The translations under genes and the position numbers were made by a program. DNA of 17,125 nucleotides from positions 1-17,125 of the forward strand of contig UQGR01000036.1 in NCBI GenBank assembly GCA_900540705.1. Direction: 5' to 3'. Origin of the DNA: an uncultured Mollicutes bacterium. GTDB lineage: Bacteria > Bacillota_I > Bacilli_A > Acholeplasmatales > Anaeroplasmataceae. Below the pieces are notes generated by a model. The model was not told the DNA's origin and did not search any database. It worked only from the letters and a program-made list of their open reading frames with translations. Below, one piece after another: positions 1 to 6,873 of the stretch (the stretch's first letter is position 1; each line of letters begins with the position of its first letter).

Positions 1-119
1 ATTACACCACTGTTGCGTCACGTGGAATTTTCCGTTTTTATAGTATTTTTTTATCTATACTTTTTATAGGTTTATAGGTACTGGACAGCTGTAAAACTTT
101 TTTCGAATGAAAAAATTAA

Positions 120-150
120 AAAGCCCAATTTTCTAAAGAATTTGAGCTTT
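120..150 (-). terminator. Intrinsic terminator of the helicase gene
   Basis: An imperfect hairpin has outer arms AAAGC/GCTTT with inner CAA/TTG pairs. Read on the minus strand it is followed by a T-rich run (TTTAATTTTTT). It lies about 55 bases past the helicase stop codon, where a transcript end is expected. The stem has two mismatches, so strength is uncertain. Confidence 0.6.
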
Positions 151-204
151 ATTATTTATTAATTTTTAATCTATATACTATGGACTAATATAAACAAGAT
201 GATT

Positions 205-2328
205 CTAATTTTTAATTTTATGATAAGAAGGATGATTCTTCATCAAGGTCTTAATTCCAGTTGGAGAGGAAAAAGCAATTTTAAGAGAGTTGTCTTTACC
301 AACAGCTACTATAATTCCCTTACCAAAGACAACATGCTCTACCTTATCTCCAAGGTTATAATCTTCCTCTGTTGCTTCAACTTTCTTATGCTGTTCTTTT
401 TTTAAGAGCTCTCTAAAATCTGTTGTCGTTTTCTTTATAAAATCAGAAGATATATTTTTCAAATGAATATTGCCCATTTCCTTGACAAAGCGAGATGGAG
501 TAGTAGCCTCTGTTCTACCATATAGCATTCTTGATAGGGCATTAGTAATATAAAGTCGGTCCTTAGCCCTAGTCACTCCCACATAGCAGATTCGACGTTC
601 CTCCTCAATATCTAGGTCATCAAAATGGTACTCACTTGGGAAAATACCTTCCTCCATGGCTACCATAAATACAGTCTTAAACTCTAATCCTTTCGCTTGA
701 TGGAATGTCGTTAACACTACTGCATCTAAATCTGTATCATCCTCATGGTCTGTTCGCAAGGAAAGGTCGTTTAGAAGACTATTTAATTTATCAAAATTGT
801 CTCCGTCTACGGAAAGATCAGTTTCCTTTAAAACATTTTTTAATTCAAAGATATTGCCAATTCGCTCGTGTTCCTCATCTTCAACTGCTAGCATTGCCTT
901 ATAGCCAGATTCCTCTAAGATGATATCAATCACATTCTTTAAGGGAATCCCATTGAGCTGTTCTTTAATAGAGGTAATCATCTGATGAAATTCTTTTAAG
1001 GCTTTTACACCCACACCAGTAGCCACAAAGGTAGGAATAGAATCAAACAAGGAGGTCTCACATTCTACCGCATGTACATGAAGCTTTTCTAGTAGGGCAG
1101 AGCCTATTTTTCGCTTAGGTTCATTTACAATACGTGTAAAGGAAAAGTCATCCTCTGGATGGATAATTACACGTAGATAAGCAATCATATCCTTTATTTC
1201 CTTTCTAGAAAAAAAGGATAAACCACCATAAATCTTATACGGAATTTGATATTTTATCAAAGTATCTTCAAAAATTCTCGAAATATAGTTTGTTCGGTAC
1301 ATGACGGCAAATTCGCTATAGCTATCCCCAGATAAGTGAAATTCCTTAATCTTATCCACGACAAACATCGCTTCTGCCCGCTCACTAGAAGCCTGATAGT
1401 AAAAAGGTAATGCTCCCTCTTTTTTATTTGAGAACATCACTTTCTTAATTTGATTTGGGTTATGGTCTATAATGGTATTTGCCAAATCCAAAATCTGAGA
1501 TGTAGAACGATAATTCTCTTCTAATAAAATCAATTGATGTTCCTTAAAATCTGTTCGAAATCGATTTATATTTTCTATTCTAGCACCTCGAAATGAGTAT
1601 ATAGATTGAAAATCATCTCCAACAACGAAGATGTTATGATATCTGGCTGATAACATAAACATCAGTTTATATTGTAAGTCGTTGGTGTCCTGAAACTCAT
1701 CTACTAAAATATATTGAAATTTCTCCTGATACTTTTCTAAAATATCGGGATTCTTTTGAAATAACTCAATCGTTTTTAAAATTAAATCATCAAAATCAAG
1801 CATATTATTATCTTTTAGATAATCTTCATATTTTCTAGAAACAAAGGTATAAAGCTGGTTTAAATATGGATCGGATATACGAAAGGATGGAAAATTCTTT
1901 ACCTTAGAAATTAAATCTTTTATTCTCTTTGGCTTAAAGCCTTCTATTTCGTCTTCCTTCATGATATCCTTCACTATTTTTAAGCTATCATCCTCATCAA
2001 CAATTAAAAAATTCCTGTTATAGGTAGGAAGTCCCTGTTCTATTTCTAAACGCAACAGCCGGGAACAAAAGCTATGAAAGGTTGAAATCCACATGAATTT
2101 AGTCTCAAAGTTTGTAAGACGTTCAATTCGTTTTTTCATTTCCTTGGCAGCTTTATTTGTAAAAGTAACTGCTAAGATTCCATAAGGAGAGATACCTTGA
2201 TTAATGATATATGCAATTCTTTCGGTTAGAACTCTTGTTTTACCAGAGCCTGCTCCCGCCATCACCATCACAGGTCCATCTATTGTTTCAACAGCCAAAC
2301 GCTGATTTTCATTTAATTCCTCTAGCAT
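205..2328 (-). CDS. pcrA: ATP-dependent DNA helicase PcrA (UvrD/Rep superfamily 1A)
   Basis: This is a 3'-5' superfamily 1A DNA helicase of the kind that unwinds DNA in nucleotide-excision and mismatch repair, removes RecA filaments and acts on RNA polymerase. Visible motifs in order: Q-motif NENQRLAV (6-13), Walker A AGAGSGKT (24-31), motif Ia TFTNKAAKEM (55-64), TFHSF (83-87), Walker B VDEFQDT (209-215), motif III GDDFQSIYSFRG (237-248), motif IV ENYRST, motif V FHQAKGLEF, and motif VI ERRICYVGVTRAKD. The C-terminus has the PcrA Tudor-like signature GDKVEHVVFGKG, which in this family contacts RNA polymerase. Length (707 residues) is slightly short of the usual 720-750. Motif III reads GDDFQ where GDDDQ is commoner. 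The ATG is preceded by AGGAGGG at good spacing. The gene stands alone: an extended -10 lies upstream and a terminator downstream. Confidence 0.95.
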   Translation of the reverse strand: MLEELNENQRLAVETIDGPVMVMAGAGSGKTRVLTERIAYIINQGISPYGILAVTFTNKAAKEMKKRIERLTNFETKFMWISTFHSFCSRLLRLEIEQGLPTYNRNFLIVDEDDSLKIVKDIMKEDEIEGFKPKRIKDLISKVKNFPSFRISDPYLNQLYTFVSRKYEDYLKDNNMLDFDDLILKTIELFQKNPDILEKYQEKFQYILVDEFQDTNDLQYKLMFMLSARYHNIFVVGDDFQSIYSFRGARIENINRFRTDFKEHQLILLEENYRSTSQILDLANTIIDHNPNQIKKVMFSNKKEGALPFYYQASSERAEAMFVVDKIKEFHLSGDSYSEFAVMYRTNYISRIFEDTLIKYQIPYKIYGGLSFFSRKEIKDMIAYLRVIIHPEDDFSFTRIVNEPKRKIGSALLEKLHVHAVECETSLFDSIPTFVATGVGVKALKEFHQMITSIKEQLNGIPLKNVIDIILEESGYKAMLAVEDEEHERIGNIFELKNVLKETDLSVDGDNFDKLNSLLNDLSLRTDHEDDTDLDAVVLTTFHQAKGLEFKTVFMVAMEEGIFPSEYHFDDLDIEEERRICYVGVTRAKDRLYITNALSRMLYGRTEATTPSRFVKEMGNIHLKNISSDFIKKTTTDFRELLKKEQHKKVEATEEDYNLGDKVEHVVFGKGIIVAVGKDNSLKIAFSSPTGIKTLMKNHPSYHKIKN

Positions 2329-2373
2329 GGTAGCCCTCCTTTCCTTTAACTGATAGTCTCATAAGATGTATCA

Positions 2374-2382
2374 ATTATACCA
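2374..2382 (-). promoter_or_regulatory. Extended -10 promoter element of pcrA
   Basis: On the minus strand the sequence TGGTATAAT is an extended -10 (TGnTATAAT) about 45 bases upstream of the pcrA start codon. I see no good -35 hexamer, which extended -10 promoters tolerate. Confidence 0.55.
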
Positions 2383-2529
2383 TAAACTAATATCTATAGT
2401 CTATTCTTTCTCTTGCTTTTATATGAATTCTTGTTTAAGAAGTTTCCTATGGTTTTCTTTTAAACTTGTAGTGATAAAGTAGCTATATTTATCTGTATAT
2501 AAGAGTGAAATATAATCAAAAATTTTAGA

Positions 2530-2558
2530 TTGCTTTTATTAGTATTTTAGTTTATAAT
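2530..2558 (+). promoter_or_regulatory. Promoter of the small antisense RNA
   Basis: TTGCTT (2530-2535) and a perfect TATAAT (2553-2558) are separated by exactly 17 bases. This is one of the best sigma-A type promoters in the window, yet no plus-strand protein gene follows. It would start a transcript at about 2565 that runs straight into the hairpin at 2596-2624. Confidence 0.7.
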
Positions 2559-2564
2559 ATAGAT

Positions 2565-2630
2565 GTCGAGAGACAACAGACGAGATTGATAAACGAAAAG
2601 GGCAGGACGGTATCCTGCTCTTTTCTCATT
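2565..2630 (+). ncRNA. Candidate antitoxin RNA of a type I toxin-antitoxin locus
   Basis: A roughly 65-nucleotide RNA is predicted from the near-consensus promoter just upstream and the terminator hairpin at 2596-2624. It contains no start codon with a ribosome-binding site. Its 5' part carries AGACGAGAT (2578-2586). The same 9-mer recurs in the same orientation at 2645-2653, inside the 3' untranslated region of the opposing peptide mRNA, so the two transcripts carry a perfect 9-nt complement there in addition to the shared terminator. The shorter core AGACGA occurs again at 2777-2782, in the peptide's upstream leader. In established Fst/par loci a ~65-nt RNA II faces the toxin mRNA in this way. 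Function here is inference; promoter, hairpin and repeats are seen directly. Both RNA ends are estimates. Confidence 0.6.
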
Positions 2631-2653
2631 TTCAAGGAAACAAAAGACGAGAT
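2578..2653 (+). repeat. Direct repeat pair AGACGAGAT flanking the terminator
   Basis: The 9-mer AGACGAGAT occurs at 2578-2586 and 2645-2653 in the same orientation, on either side of the terminator hairpin. A third, shorter copy of its core AGACGA is at 2777-2782. Because the two RNAs run in opposite directions, direct repeats of this kind give complementary segments in trans, the arrangement used by Fst-type loci. Confidence 0.65.
2596..2624. terminator. Shared bidirectional terminator hairpin
   Basis: A 12-bp stem (arms 2596-2607 and 2613-2624) closes a 5-base loop CGGTA. The outer pairs are AAAA/TTTT and the core is G/C-rich. In the plus-strand RNA all 12 positions pair, with one G-U wobble at 2601/2619. 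In the minus-strand RNA that position is an A-C mismatch. The fold therefore favours the small RNA but can end transcripts from both sides. Confidence 0.8.
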
Positions 2654-2660
2654 ATAATAG

Positions 2661-2741
2661 CTACTTCTTAGAAGATCCTCCGCTTCGAACAATCAAATAT
2701 ATCAATAGTAAAATGATGATCAAAGCGACTAGATTTTCCAC
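2661..2741 (-). CDS. 26-residue hydrophobic membrane peptide, candidate type I toxin
   Basis: A GTG-started 26-codon ORF begins (M)ENLVALIII and ends RSGGSSKK. Residues 4-18 are an almost unbroken run of Leu, Ile, Val, Ala and Tyr, enough for one membrane span, followed by a short flexible basic tail (Arg19, Lys25, Lys26). Size and layout match type I toxin peptides that depolarise membranes. It lacks the PxxxG motif of Fst, and I do not recognise the family. The ribosome-binding site is perfect (AAGGAGG, 8 bases before GTG), which argues strongly for real translation. A 12-codon leader ORF ends inside this site, and a small RNA is transcribed toward it from the opposite strand. An alternative is a small membrane accessory protein, such as those near iron transporters, but no transporter lies beside it. 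Confidence 0.7.
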   Translation of the reverse strand: MENLVALIIILLLIYLIVRSGGSSKK

Positions 2742-2754
2742 CCTAGCTACCTCC

Positions 2755-2793
2755 TTACACGTCTATCGTTTCCTTTAGACGAAAGTAATACAT
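2755..2793 (-). CDS. 12-codon leader ORF translationally coupled to the membrane peptide
   Basis: The ORF encodes MYYFRLKETIDV and starts at an ATG with its own strong Shine-Dalgarno (AAAGGAG, nine bases upstream). Its TAA stop overlaps the AAGGAGG of the following hydrophobic peptide, so ribosomes ending here would sit on the next start. The leader also spans a perfect 6-bp inverted repeat (CGTCTA/TAGACG). In established hok/mok systems a leader frame that must be translated is the point at which an antisense RNA silences the toxin; a similar role here is inference. The peptide itself probably has no function. Confidence 0.6.
   Translation of the reverse strand: MYYFRLKETIDV
2760..2781 (-). 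promoter_or_regulatory. Hairpin in the toxin leader next to its ribosome-binding site
   Basis: Perfect 6-bp arms CGTCTA and TAGACG close a 10-base loop four bases upstream of the AAGGAGG of the hydrophobic peptide. The arm contains UCGUCU, complementary to AGACGA in the small RNA, so RNA binding could change this fold. Confidence 0.45.
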
Positions 2794-2820
2794 GGTCAAT
2801 TGCTCCTTTAAAAATGTTTG

Positions 2821-2838
2821 CATTAAGTGTCCTTAATG
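2821..2838 (-). promoter_or_regulatory. Putative 5'-terminal stem-loop of the toxin mRNA
   Basis: Perfect 7-bp arms CATTAAG and CTTAATG close a 4-base loop, just upstream of the leader ORF's ribosome-binding site. A weak -10 (TAAAAT, 2852-2847) would place the transcript start near 2840, so the hairpin would cap the 5' end. Such caps stabilise type I toxin mRNAs. It could instead be a protein operator. The promoter itself is weakly supported. Confidence 0.4.
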
Positions 2839-2945
2839 ACAATTTAATTTTATCATATCAAATATTACTTTACCTACTCTTTTTCAATAGATAAAATACT
2901 GTTTTTTAAATTTCGTTTTTATTCGATTTTTTTAAATTTTATAAA

Positions 2946-2960
2946 AAATAAACCTTATTT
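2946..2960 (-). terminator. Weak AT-only terminator candidate after the Imm5-like gene
   Basis: AAATAA and TTATTT arms close a 3-base loop right after the stop codon, with more T residues following on the minus strand. The stem has no G or C in its arms, so termination would be leaky and transcripts might read into the peptide locus. Confidence 0.3.
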
Positions 2961-2965
2961 ATCTC

Positions 2966-3442
2966 TTAATCCTTTAAGGATTCTTTGACTATTCTGCCCA
3001 AGCAATCGATTTGCCACTTTCTTTTTTGCAGAACCTCCTCATAATCGTTTGGGTATAGTAAGTCCATAACCCGAATTGCATAATCTGAAGCCACCATTGC
3101 ATGTTGTCGCATATGGGCAACCCCAACCGCATGACCTGCCACTCTTAAGGCGGCTTGTGTAGGAGCATGTTGGCATTGTTTGGCTAGCTTATGAATCTGA
3201 AATCCTGCCTGCCTAATATCATACACCCGTGCTTGGCCAATTTGCCAGCTTTCATTTGTAGTAAATCCTAGCTGTAGGATAGGATTATTTAAATCCTCAT
3301 ACGAAGCGACTTTTAAAATATGCTTTGCCAGTAAAAGAGAATATTCACATAATTGAACTTGAGTAGCTGCTTCCTGCTTTTCATTTAAGATTTTACGCAG
3401 TTCCGAAATGTCTTGAATTTTAATTTTCGGTCTTGTCGTCAT
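2966..3442 (-). CDS. Imm5-like (putative immunity protein) helical protein
   Basis: A 158-residue, mostly helical cytoplasmic protein with no signal peptide or membrane segment. The centre (97-125) has the pattern AALRVAGHAVGVAHMRQHA followed by SDYAIRV. This recalls the small 'putative immunity protein' group often annotated Imm5-like, in which conserved His/Ala-rich helices (AGxAxxxAHxxxHAxxA) are the signature. Immunity against a toxin is a name from that family, not something shown here: no polymorphic toxin gene lies in the window, and such orphans are common on clostridial chromosomes. The ATG is preceded by AGGTG at reasonable distance. It follows the ABC-F gene by 50 bases on the same strand, so it may be cotranscribed with it. 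The family call is from memory of the pattern and is moderately sure. Confidence 0.6.
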   Translation of the reverse strand: MTTRPKIKIQDISELRKILNEKQEAATQVQLCEYSLLLAKHILKVASYEDLNNPILQLGFTTNESWQIGQARVYDIRQAGFQIHKLAKQCQHAPTQAALRVAGHAVGVAHMRQHAMVASDYAIRVMDLLYPNDYEEVLQKRKWQIDCLGRIVKESLKD

Positions 3443-3492
3443 ATGATTATCACCTGAAGATTTTTGAAAAAGAAAATTAATAAAAGAAATCC

Positions 3493-5070
3493 TTATTCAA
3501 AGGAATCCAGGAATTCCTCATAGGTTGTCATCTTATCAATGATGGTTCCATCTTTCCTAAAGGATATAATACGGTTCGCAACAGTCTCTAAAAGCTCTGC
3601 ATCATGGCTAGAAAACAAAATATTTCCCTTGTAGGCTGTAAGCCCTTCATTTAAAGCTGTTATAGATTCCAAATCCAAATGGTTCGTAGGATCCTCTAGC
3701 ATGAGAATGTTTGGACATTCCAACATCAGCTTAGCAAACATACAGCGAACCTTTTCGCCCCCAGATAACACATTACATTTCTTTAAGGATTCTTCTCCAC
3801 TAAACAGCATTCTTCCTAACCAACCACGAATAAAGCTCTCCGTTTGGTCTTCCTTAGAATACTGCCTTAACCAGTCAATGAGGCTGCACTCCTTATCAAA
3901 ATATTCCTTGTTATCCTGTGGAAGGAATCCAACCGATGTAGTGATTCCCCATTTGAATTTTCCTGTATAGTCTTTATCCTTACCAGATAAAATGTTAAAG
4001 AGCGTTGTTATGATCATTGAGTTTTCCGCCAAAAATGCTATCTTATCATTTTTATTTACAGAAAAGGTCAAATTTTCAAAGAGTCCTGGCTTAGATAACT
4101 TTTCAACAAATAAAATATCATTACCAACCTCACGGTTTGGCTTAAATCCTATATATGGATATCTTCTTGAGGATGGCTCTATATCCTCAATCTTAATCTT
4201 TTCTAAAAGCTTTTTCCTAGAGGTAGCCTGACGAGACTTAGATTTATTTGCTGAGAATCTTGCGATAAACTCCTGAAGCTCTTTAATTTTTTGTTCACTT
4301 TTCTTGTTTTGGTCCTTAGCCTGCTGGAGCGCTAGCTGGCTAGATTCATACCAAAACTCATAGTTACCAACATAAAGCTTAATTTTTCCAAAATCCACAT
4401 CACATATATGTGTACAAACATTATTCAAAAAATGCCGGTCATGAGATACAATCAAAACAGTATTTTCAAAATTCAATAAGAAATTTTCAAGCCATCTTGT
4501 TGATTTATAATCTAAATTGTTCGTTGGTTCATCTAATAAAAGTATATCTGGATTGCCAAATAAGGCTTGAGCTAACAAAACCTTGATTTTTAGTTTAGCA
4601 TCCAAATCCCCCATTATAGAATAATGAAACTCTTCAGAGACACCAATTCCATTTAAAAGGGTAACAGCATCTGATTCAGCATCCCAGCCGCCAAGCTCAG
4701 CAAACTCACCTTCTAGCTCAGCAGCCCTTATTCCATCCTCTTCTGTAAAATCAACCTTGGAATATAAAGCATCCTTTTCCTTCATAATTTCTATCAAACG
4801 AGGATGACCTAGTAAAACTGTATTAACAACAGTTTCGTCATTAAACGCATTTTGATCCTGCTTTAAAACAGACATTCTTTCATTCTTGTCTAAAATAACT
4901 TCTCCTGTTGTAGATTCGATTTCCCCAGATAAAAGTTTAAGGAAAGTTGATTTACCTGCACCATTGGCGCCAATAATTCCATAACAATTACCTTTAGTAA
5001 AGGTCAAATCCACATGTTCAAAGAGCTTTCTTGAACCATATTGTAATCCTAAATTTACTGTTTTTAACAT
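3493..5070 (-). CDS. ABC-F family ATPase, YkpA/YbiT-like, with one degenerate nucleotide site
   Basis: A 525-residue soluble protein with two ABC domains and no membrane segments. ABC-F proteins bind the ribosome E site and modulate translation; some give antibiotic resistance. Domain 1 has Walker A GANGAGKST (34-42), Walker B ILLLDEP (176-182) and switch His210, but where LSGGE should stand it reads MGDLDAKLK (153-161). The inter-domain linker (about 240-300) is rich in Lys, Gln and Glu and contains FSANKSKSRQATSRKK, typical of the YkpA/YbiT branch. Domain 2 keeps signature LSGGEK (435-440) and His489. However, its Walker A position reads AENSMIITTL (348-357) with no P-loop lysine, and Walker B ends LEDP rather than LDEP (458-461). 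So the site made from domain 1 Walker motifs and the domain 2 signature is intact, and the other is not. The ATG has AGGAG six bases upstream. Confidence 0.9.
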   Translation of the reverse strand: MLKTVNLGLQYGSRKLFEHVDLTFTKGNCYGIIGANGAGKSTFLKLLSGEIESTTGEVILDKNERMSVLKQDQNAFNDETVVNTVLLGHPRLIEIMKEKDALYSKVDFTEEDGIRAAELEGEFAELGGWDAESDAVTLLNGIGVSEEFHYSIMGDLDAKLKIKVLLAQALFGNPDILLLDEPTNNLDYKSTRWLENFLLNFENTVLIVSHDRHFLNNVCTHICDVDFGKIKLYVGNYEFWYESSQLALQQAKDQNKKSEQKIKELQEFIARFSANKSKSRQATSRKKLLEKIKIEDIEPSSRRYPYIGFKPNREVGNDILFVEKLSKPGLFENLTFSVNKNDKIAFLAENSMIITTLFNILSGKDKDYTGKFKWGITTSVGFLPQDNKEYFDKECSLIDWLRQYSKEDQTESFIRGWLGRMLFSGEESLKKCNVLSGGEKVRCMFAKLMLECPNILMLEDPTNHLDLESITALNEGLTAYKGNILFSSHDAELLETVANRIISFRKDGTIIDKMTTYEEFLDSFE

Positions 5071-5099
5071 AAGCTTCTCCTTTTATATTACGTAAATTA

Positions 5100-5119
5100 G
5101 GGGCTGCCTAGGCAGTCCC
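5100..5119. repeat. GC-rich palindrome between glnS and the ABC-F gene
   Basis: A near-perfect palindrome around CTGCCTAGGCAG sits between the glnS stop and the ABC-F start. As RNA it can fold into a short stem with one mismatch (minus strand) or one wobble (plus strand). No clear T-run follows on the minus strand, so it is a weak terminator or attenuator candidate at best. Confidence 0.4.
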
Positions 5120-5126
5120 ACAAATC

Positions 5127-6773
5127 TTATAATTTAAATGAGGATTTTAATCCACAAGTACAATTAAATACCAAATGCTCAGCTGTACTATCCTTATCTG
5201 TAACATAGTAGCCATTGCGAACAAATTGATAATGATCTAATGGCTTTGTATCCTTTAAGGAAGCTTCCACAAAGCCTTCACACACCTCTAAAGAGTTTGG
5301 ATTCAATCTTTCCATAAAATCCAAGTCCTTTGTTTCTTCTGTTTCAGGTAATAGTAAAGCTTCAAACAATCTGAACTCTGCTGGAATAGCTGTAGTTTTT
5401 TCTACAAAGTGAATATTCCCATTCGGCTTTCTAGCGTCAAAGCCAGAGCCTGAACGAGTAAGTGGATCATAGGTCGCATGGATTGTAGTGATATTCCCAT
5501 CGCTATCCTTCTCTACACTTGTAGCTGTAATAAAGTAGGCATGCATTAAGCGAACCTCAACCCCAAGAGCTAATCTCTTCCATTTTTTGTTTGGCTTTTC
5601 TTCTATGAAATCTTCTCTCTCAATGTATACATATTTAGAGAAAGCTATTTTCCGAGTTCCCATTTCCTCTGCTTCCGCATTGTTTGGGCAATCCATATAC
5701 TCTACCTGTCCCTCAGGGTAATTGTCAATTACAACTAAAACTGGATGAATGACTGCACTTGGTCTTAACACCTTAAGCTTTAAGTCATCTCGCAAAGCTT
5801 CTTCTAATGCCTGATAATCCACAGTAGAATTCACACGAGATAATCCTGTAGAAATCACAAAGTTCTTAATGGCATCAGCTGTAAAGCCTCTCCGCTTTAA
5901 TCCAACAAGAGTAGGCATTCTTGGGTCATCATAGCCACTTACCTTTTTCGTATCCACTAAGGTTCTTAAATACCGCTTAGACATTACCATTCCAGTGATA
6001 TTTAAACGTCCGAATTCATATTGATGAGAAATATGCTCAACATCCGTATTAGCCAAAACCCAATCATATAAAACACGATGATTATCAAACTCTAAAGAAC
6101 AACAGGAATGCGTAATTCCCTCAAAGCTATCCTGTAATGGGTGAGCAAAGTCGTACATTGGATAGATGCACCATTGATTTCCTTGACGATGATGGTGCAT
6201 ATGAATAATACGATAAAGGATAGGGTCACGCATATTGATATTTGGGCTTGCCATATCAATCTTTGCTCGAAGTGTTTTTTCTCCATCCTTAAATTCACCT
6301 GCGCGCATTCTTGCAAATAAATCTAAATTTTCTTCAACTGTTCTATTTCGATAAGGGGAATTTTTACCTGGCTCTGTCAGGGTTCCTCTATACTTTGATA
6401 TCTCTTCCTGAGTTAAATCATCTACATAGGCCAGTCCCTTTTTTATCAAGAGGACAGCCTTATCATAAGTTGCTTCAAAGTAGTCACTACCAAAAAAGAC
6501 ATGGTTTGGTGTATAGCCAAGCCACTTCAAATCCTCTTGGATTGCATCTACATACTCCGCATCCTCCTTTGTAGGATTGGTATCATCAAAGCGAAGATTT
6601 GTCTTACCATCAAAAGCCTTTGCACATTCAAAGCTAGTGATGATAGCTCTTGCATGTCCTATATGTAAATACGCATTAGGCTCTGGTGGAAAGCGAGTAA
6701 TGATTTCCTGAACCCTTCCTTCTTTTAAATCCTCTGCCATAAGCGTTTTAATGTAATTACTAACCTCTGCCAT
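5127..6773 (-). CDS. glnS: Glutaminyl-tRNA synthetase (class I)
   Basis: This enzyme charges tRNA-Gln with glutamine directly, using ATP. The class I signatures are PPEPNAYLHIGHARA with HIGH at 37-40, FDDTNP (62-67) in the amino-acid/tRNA acceptor site, and MVMSKR (262-267) as the KMSKS equivalent. The N-terminal catalytic core and C-terminal anticodon-binding beta barrels give 548 residues, matching E. coli GlnRS (554). The C-terminus ends SLKSSFKL-like (GLKSSFKL). I set the start at ATG 6773: a GTG three codons earlier overlaps the AGGAG that serves this ATG eight bases downstream. Many Firmicutes lack GlnRS and instead amidate Glu-tRNA-Gln with GatCAB; bacterial GlnRS is known to have spread by horizontal transfer. 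The gene has its own -10 upstream, with only a short leader and no T-box. Confidence 0.95.
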   Translation of the reverse strand: MAEVSNYIKTLMAEDLKEGRVQEIITRFPPEPNAYLHIGHARAIITSFECAKAFDGKTNLRFDDTNPTKEDAEYVDAIQEDLKWLGYTPNHVFFGSDYFEATYDKAVLLIKKGLAYVDDLTQEEISKYRGTLTEPGKNSPYRNRTVEENLDLFARMRAGEFKDGEKTLRAKIDMASPNINMRDPILYRIIHMHHHRQGNQWCIYPMYDFAHPLQDSFEGITHSCCSLEFDNHRVLYDWVLANTDVEHISHQYEFGRLNITGMVMSKRYLRTLVDTKKVSGYDDPRMPTLVGLKRRGFTADAIKNFVISTGLSRVNSTVDYQALEEALRDDLKLKVLRPSAVIHPVLVVIDNYPEGQVEYMDCPNNAEAEEMGTRKIAFSKYVYIEREDFIEEKPNKKWKRLALGVEVRLMHAYFITATSVEKDSDGNITTIHATYDPLTRSGSGFDARKPNGNIHFVEKTTAIPAEFRLFEALLLPETEETKDLDFMERLNPNSLEVCEGFVEASLKDTKPLDHYQFVRNGYYVTDKDSTAEHLVFNCTCGLKSSFKL

Positions 6774-6804
6774 AAGTAACACTCCTCTTAAAAAACATAT
6801 ACAT

Positions 6805-6810
6805 ATTATA
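6805..6810 (-). promoter_or_regulatory. -10 element of the glnS promoter
   Basis: A perfect TATAAT on the minus strand lies about 30 bases upstream of the glnS ATG. No convincing -35 is visible at 16-18 bases. The leader is too short for a T-box riboswitch. Confidence 0.5.
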
Positions 6811-6873
6811 CAATACTTAACCTAAAAAAAATAGCCAATAAAAGCATTTTCTTGATAAATTTATAAGAAAAAA

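Noticed and set aside
2383..2529. Additional promoter or RNA upstream of the small RNA promoter
   Set aside because: Several TATAAT-like hexamers occur in this AT-rich stretch, but none has a properly spaced -35 or a downstream product. I see nothing else there.
6311..6574. Plus-strand ORFs inside glnS, pcrA, the ABC-F gene, the permease and the antiporter
   Set aside because: All lie antisense to strongly conserved genes, lack ribosome-binding sites and have no recognisable motif.
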